DNA from: a bacterium
GTDB taxonomy: Bacteria > JALSQH01
Assembly (NCBI GenBank): GCA_027004335.1
Contig: JALTID010000202.1
Location: 1 to 7,352, forward strand
Length of the DNA: 7,352 nucleotides
Direction: 5' to 3'
Part shown: one piece after another, positions 5,865-7,352 of the stretch
Layout of the letters: every line of letters begins with the position of its first letter
Position numbering within the stretch: position 1 is the first letter of the stretch
Program-made: the position numbers and the translations under genes
Notes under the pieces: model-generated
The model's input: the letters and a program-made list of their open reading frames with translations, nothing else
Told to the model about the DNA's origin: nothing
Databases searched by the model: none

Positions 5865-5875
5865 GTCAATATCAA
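5847..5875 (-). promoter_or_regulatory. mglBA promoter, upstream copy, overlapping the oxidoreductase stop
   Basis: TTGATA (5875-5870, five of six consensus bases) and a perfect TATAAT (5852-5847) are separated by the ideal 17 bases. The -35 box contains the TGA stop of the preceding 2-oxoacid oxidoreductase gene. Transcription would begin near 5840, giving a leader of about 37 bases before the mglB ATG. Confidence 0.65.
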
Positions 5876-7352
5876 AGAAGGGGGTGTTTTGCCCTCACTT
5901 TTAACCTCTCCCACCTTCTATCAACCTCCCTCTGAACTTCGTCAAGGATGCGCTTATTTTCGGGCCGGAGGAGGTGCTTTGTTTTCCCCATAAGCTTCAA
6001 CCAATCTCCAACAGGGATCTTTTTACCCTTCTTCTCAGGATCATAATTCAAAGTGGTAACTCCATCTTCAACCTCGTAGAGGGGGAAGAAACAACTATTC
6101 ACTGCAGCTTCCACAACGATATTACCCATATTATCAGGAATGCTCCACCCTGGAGGACATGCTATCAGGACTTTCCCATAGACCATCCCTTTTTCTTTTG
6201 CAATCTTCTGAGCCTTGGCGCCCTTGATAATCAGGTCCTTATAAAAAGGTTCTGCACCAGTAAAAACATAAGGAATTCCTGCAGAAGCAAAGATCTGGGG
6301 TGTATCCTTATGATGAAAAGCTTTACCTTTTTCATATGGTCCCACATTTGATGTAGAAGTTCTATGACCCATAGGTGTGCTGTAGGAAAGCTGGTACCCC
6401 GTATTTGCATAGGATTCATTATCATATTCAAGAATTATAATATTATGGTTTCTTGCTGCAGCACCAAGTGCTGGACCTATACCGATATCCATGCCACCGT
6501 CACCAGTAACCATGACAAAAGTGATATCCTCGCTATCTGGAATCTCTCCCCTCCTCTTTCTCTCCTTAAACATCTCAACAAGACCAGTCAGGGTTGCAGC
6601 ACCATTCTGGAACAGATTATGGATATAAGTTATCCTGTGAGAACTATAGGGATATCCTGTGGTAACCACCATTCCACAACCCGTATGGTACAACACAACA
6701 ATATCTCCTTCCATTCCTCTTAAGAAAGTCTCAACCGCCGAGAAAATTCCACAACCGGGACAGGCACCGTGACCGGGAACAACCTTTCTGGGTAACTTAA
6801 TAGCATTGGTGGCGCTGGCACCCTTCACTACTATTCTGCCATCTTTTTCCTCTATTTTGTAGATACCTTTCCTGTTTTCCCCCGGAGAAATAGGAGGAAT
6901 AACTCTTTCAGGAACATAATCGGGATCCCCAGGTGTTGCTCCATAGTATTCATACCTCTTTTCTACTTCACCTGATTCTAATATATTTAATCCCTCTTCA
7001 AAAAGTGTTATTGCATCCTCAAGGAAAAATTCCTTACCCCCCAATCCATATATTCTGGAAATAACTTCAGGATGCACATTGGAATCATAAAGTAGTGATC
7101 TTACTTCATGATAAAGGGTAGAACCCCATGAGCCATATATATCGTTTTTCTCAGCAACTACTATAACTTTTGCATTTTTAATAGCTTCAAAAACCTCTTT
7201 TTGTGGGAAAGGCCTTAGAACATTGGGCATGACTGCTCCAACTTTTATCCCTTTTTCCCTAAGCACATCAACTGCCATGGTAGTTGTATCAAAGGCAGAA
7301 TTGATTATGAAGATTATCACATCTGCATCGTCTGTTTGATAGGCATTTACAA
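5872..7352 (-). CDS. 2-oxoacid:ferredoxin oxidoreductase, alpha C-terminal domain fused to beta subunit (5' end cut)
   Basis: Oxidatively decarboxylates a 2-oxoacid (pyruvate or similar) to acyl-CoA with reduction of ferredoxin. The frame stays open to the right edge, so the gene is truncated; a GTG at 7320 is internal, since the preceding codons (YQTDDAD) continue the alpha-subunit fold. Numbering from the first full codon, 492 residues are visible. Residues 1 to about 118 are the PorA C-terminal domain (NSAFDTTTM, LRPFP, IYGLGGKEF). After a linker comes a full PorB: CPGC with Cys197 and Cys200, Cys225 and Cys420 as the four 4Fe-4S ligands (the 25-residue gap 200-225 equals that in Desulfovibrio PFOR), GDGGMDIGIG from 283 with Asn311 for thiamine diphosphate, and LYEVEDG near the end. 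No ferredoxin (delta) domain lies between, unlike single-chain PFOR. Substrate is undetermined; PorA N-terminal, gamma and delta genes are expected to the right. Confidence 0.9.
   Translation of the reverse strand, partial: VNAYQTDDADVIIFIINSAFDTTTMAVDVLREKGIKVGAVMPNVLRPFPQKEVFEAIKNAKVIVVAEKNDIYGSWGSTLYHEVRSLLYDSNVHPEVISRIYGLGGKEFFLEDAITLFEEGLNILESGEVEKRYEYYGATPGDPDYVPERVIPPISPGENRKGIYKIEEKDGRIVVKGASATNAIKLPRKVVPGHGACPGCGIFSAVETFLRGMEGDIVVLYHTGCGMVVTTGYPYSSHRITYIHNLFQNGAATLTGLVEMFKERKRRGEIPDSEDITFVMVTGDGGMDIGIGPALGAAARNHNIIILEYDNESYANTGYQLSYSTPMGHRTSTSNVGPYEKGKAFHHKDTPQIFASAGIPYVFTGAEPFYKDLIIKGAKAQKIAKEKGMVYGKVLIACPPGWSIPDNMGNIVVEAAVNSCFFPLYEVEDGVTTLNYDPEKKGKKIPVGDWLKLMGKTKHLLRPENKRILDEVQREVDRRWERLKVRAKHPLL

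Noticed and set aside
5974-6723. Two plus-strand open frames (125 and 119 codons) and a 66-codon minus-strand frame inside the oxidoreductase gene
   Set aside because: The oxidoreductase frame carries all its family motifs across this stretch. The alternatives show Cys/His/Ile-rich products without any family pattern and are shadows.
7318-7320. GTG as the true start of the oxidoreductase gene
   Set aside because: No Shine-Dalgarno precedes it, and the ten codons upstream to the window edge stay in frame and continue the alpha-subunit pattern, so the gene is truncated by the window.
1-7352. CRISPR array, insertion sequence, tRNA, toxin-antitoxin or phage defence system
   Set aside because: No tandem direct repeats, transposase motifs, cloverleaf sequence, or small paired genes of these types were seen; the one tyrosine recombinase is a housekeeping Xer protein in its normal operon.

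Overview
The window reads as chromosomal DNA from a low-GC bacterium (roughly 40% G+C by eye, with many AGA/AGG arginine codons and a lysine/glutamate-rich proteome). MglA/MglB-type polarity switch proteins together with a ferredoxin-dependent 2-oxoacid oxidoreductase suggest an anaerobic, possibly thermophilic, deep-branching lineage. The sequence alone does not fix the phylum. The window is gene-dense: the longest gene-free stretch is 144 bases, and no tRNA, rRNA, CRISPR array, insertion sequence or sign of recent transfer was seen.

Left block, minus strand (about 1-2833): xerC, hslV, hslU, then the first codons of a probable response regulator cut by the left edge. This is one tightly packed operon with stop/start overlap at xerC-hslV, 11 bases between hslV and hslU, and 16 bases before the last gene. 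It encodes a chromosome-dimer-resolving tyrosine recombinase and both parts of the HslUV protease (N-terminal-threonine peptidase plus AAA+ unfoldase). In Bacillus the same xer-hslV-hslU order is followed by codY; here a receiver-domain gene seems to take that place.

Middle, plus strand (2978-4281): a divergent two-gene operon behind a strong extended -10 promoter. It encodes a 189-residue protein that I do not recognise, then a MurU-like sugar-1-phosphate nucleotidyltransferase whose start overlaps the preceding stop (TAATG). Its last 28 bases overlap, tail to tail, the end of the next operon.

Right block, minus strand (4254-7352): at the right edge is a truncated gene joining the C-terminal domain of a 2-oxoacid:ferredoxin oxidoreductase alpha subunit directly to a full beta (thiamine diphosphate/4Fe-4S) subunit. 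Downstream lies mglB-mglA-osmC-like, with tandem sigma70-type promoters that begin on the oxidoreductase stop codon, and a perfect hairpin next to the mglB ribosome binding site. MglB is the GTPase-activating partner of the Ras-like MglA; the OsmC-family thiol peroxidase 31 bases downstream probably shares the transcript.

Most of the genes are recognisable housekeeping or accessory families. The points most worth a second look are the alpha-beta oxidoreductase fusion, the unrecognised partner of the nucleotidyltransferase, the response regulator in the hslVU operon, the mglB leader, and several start sites where the Shine-Dalgarno decides against the longest reading frame. I did not find convincing evidence of a wholly new system.
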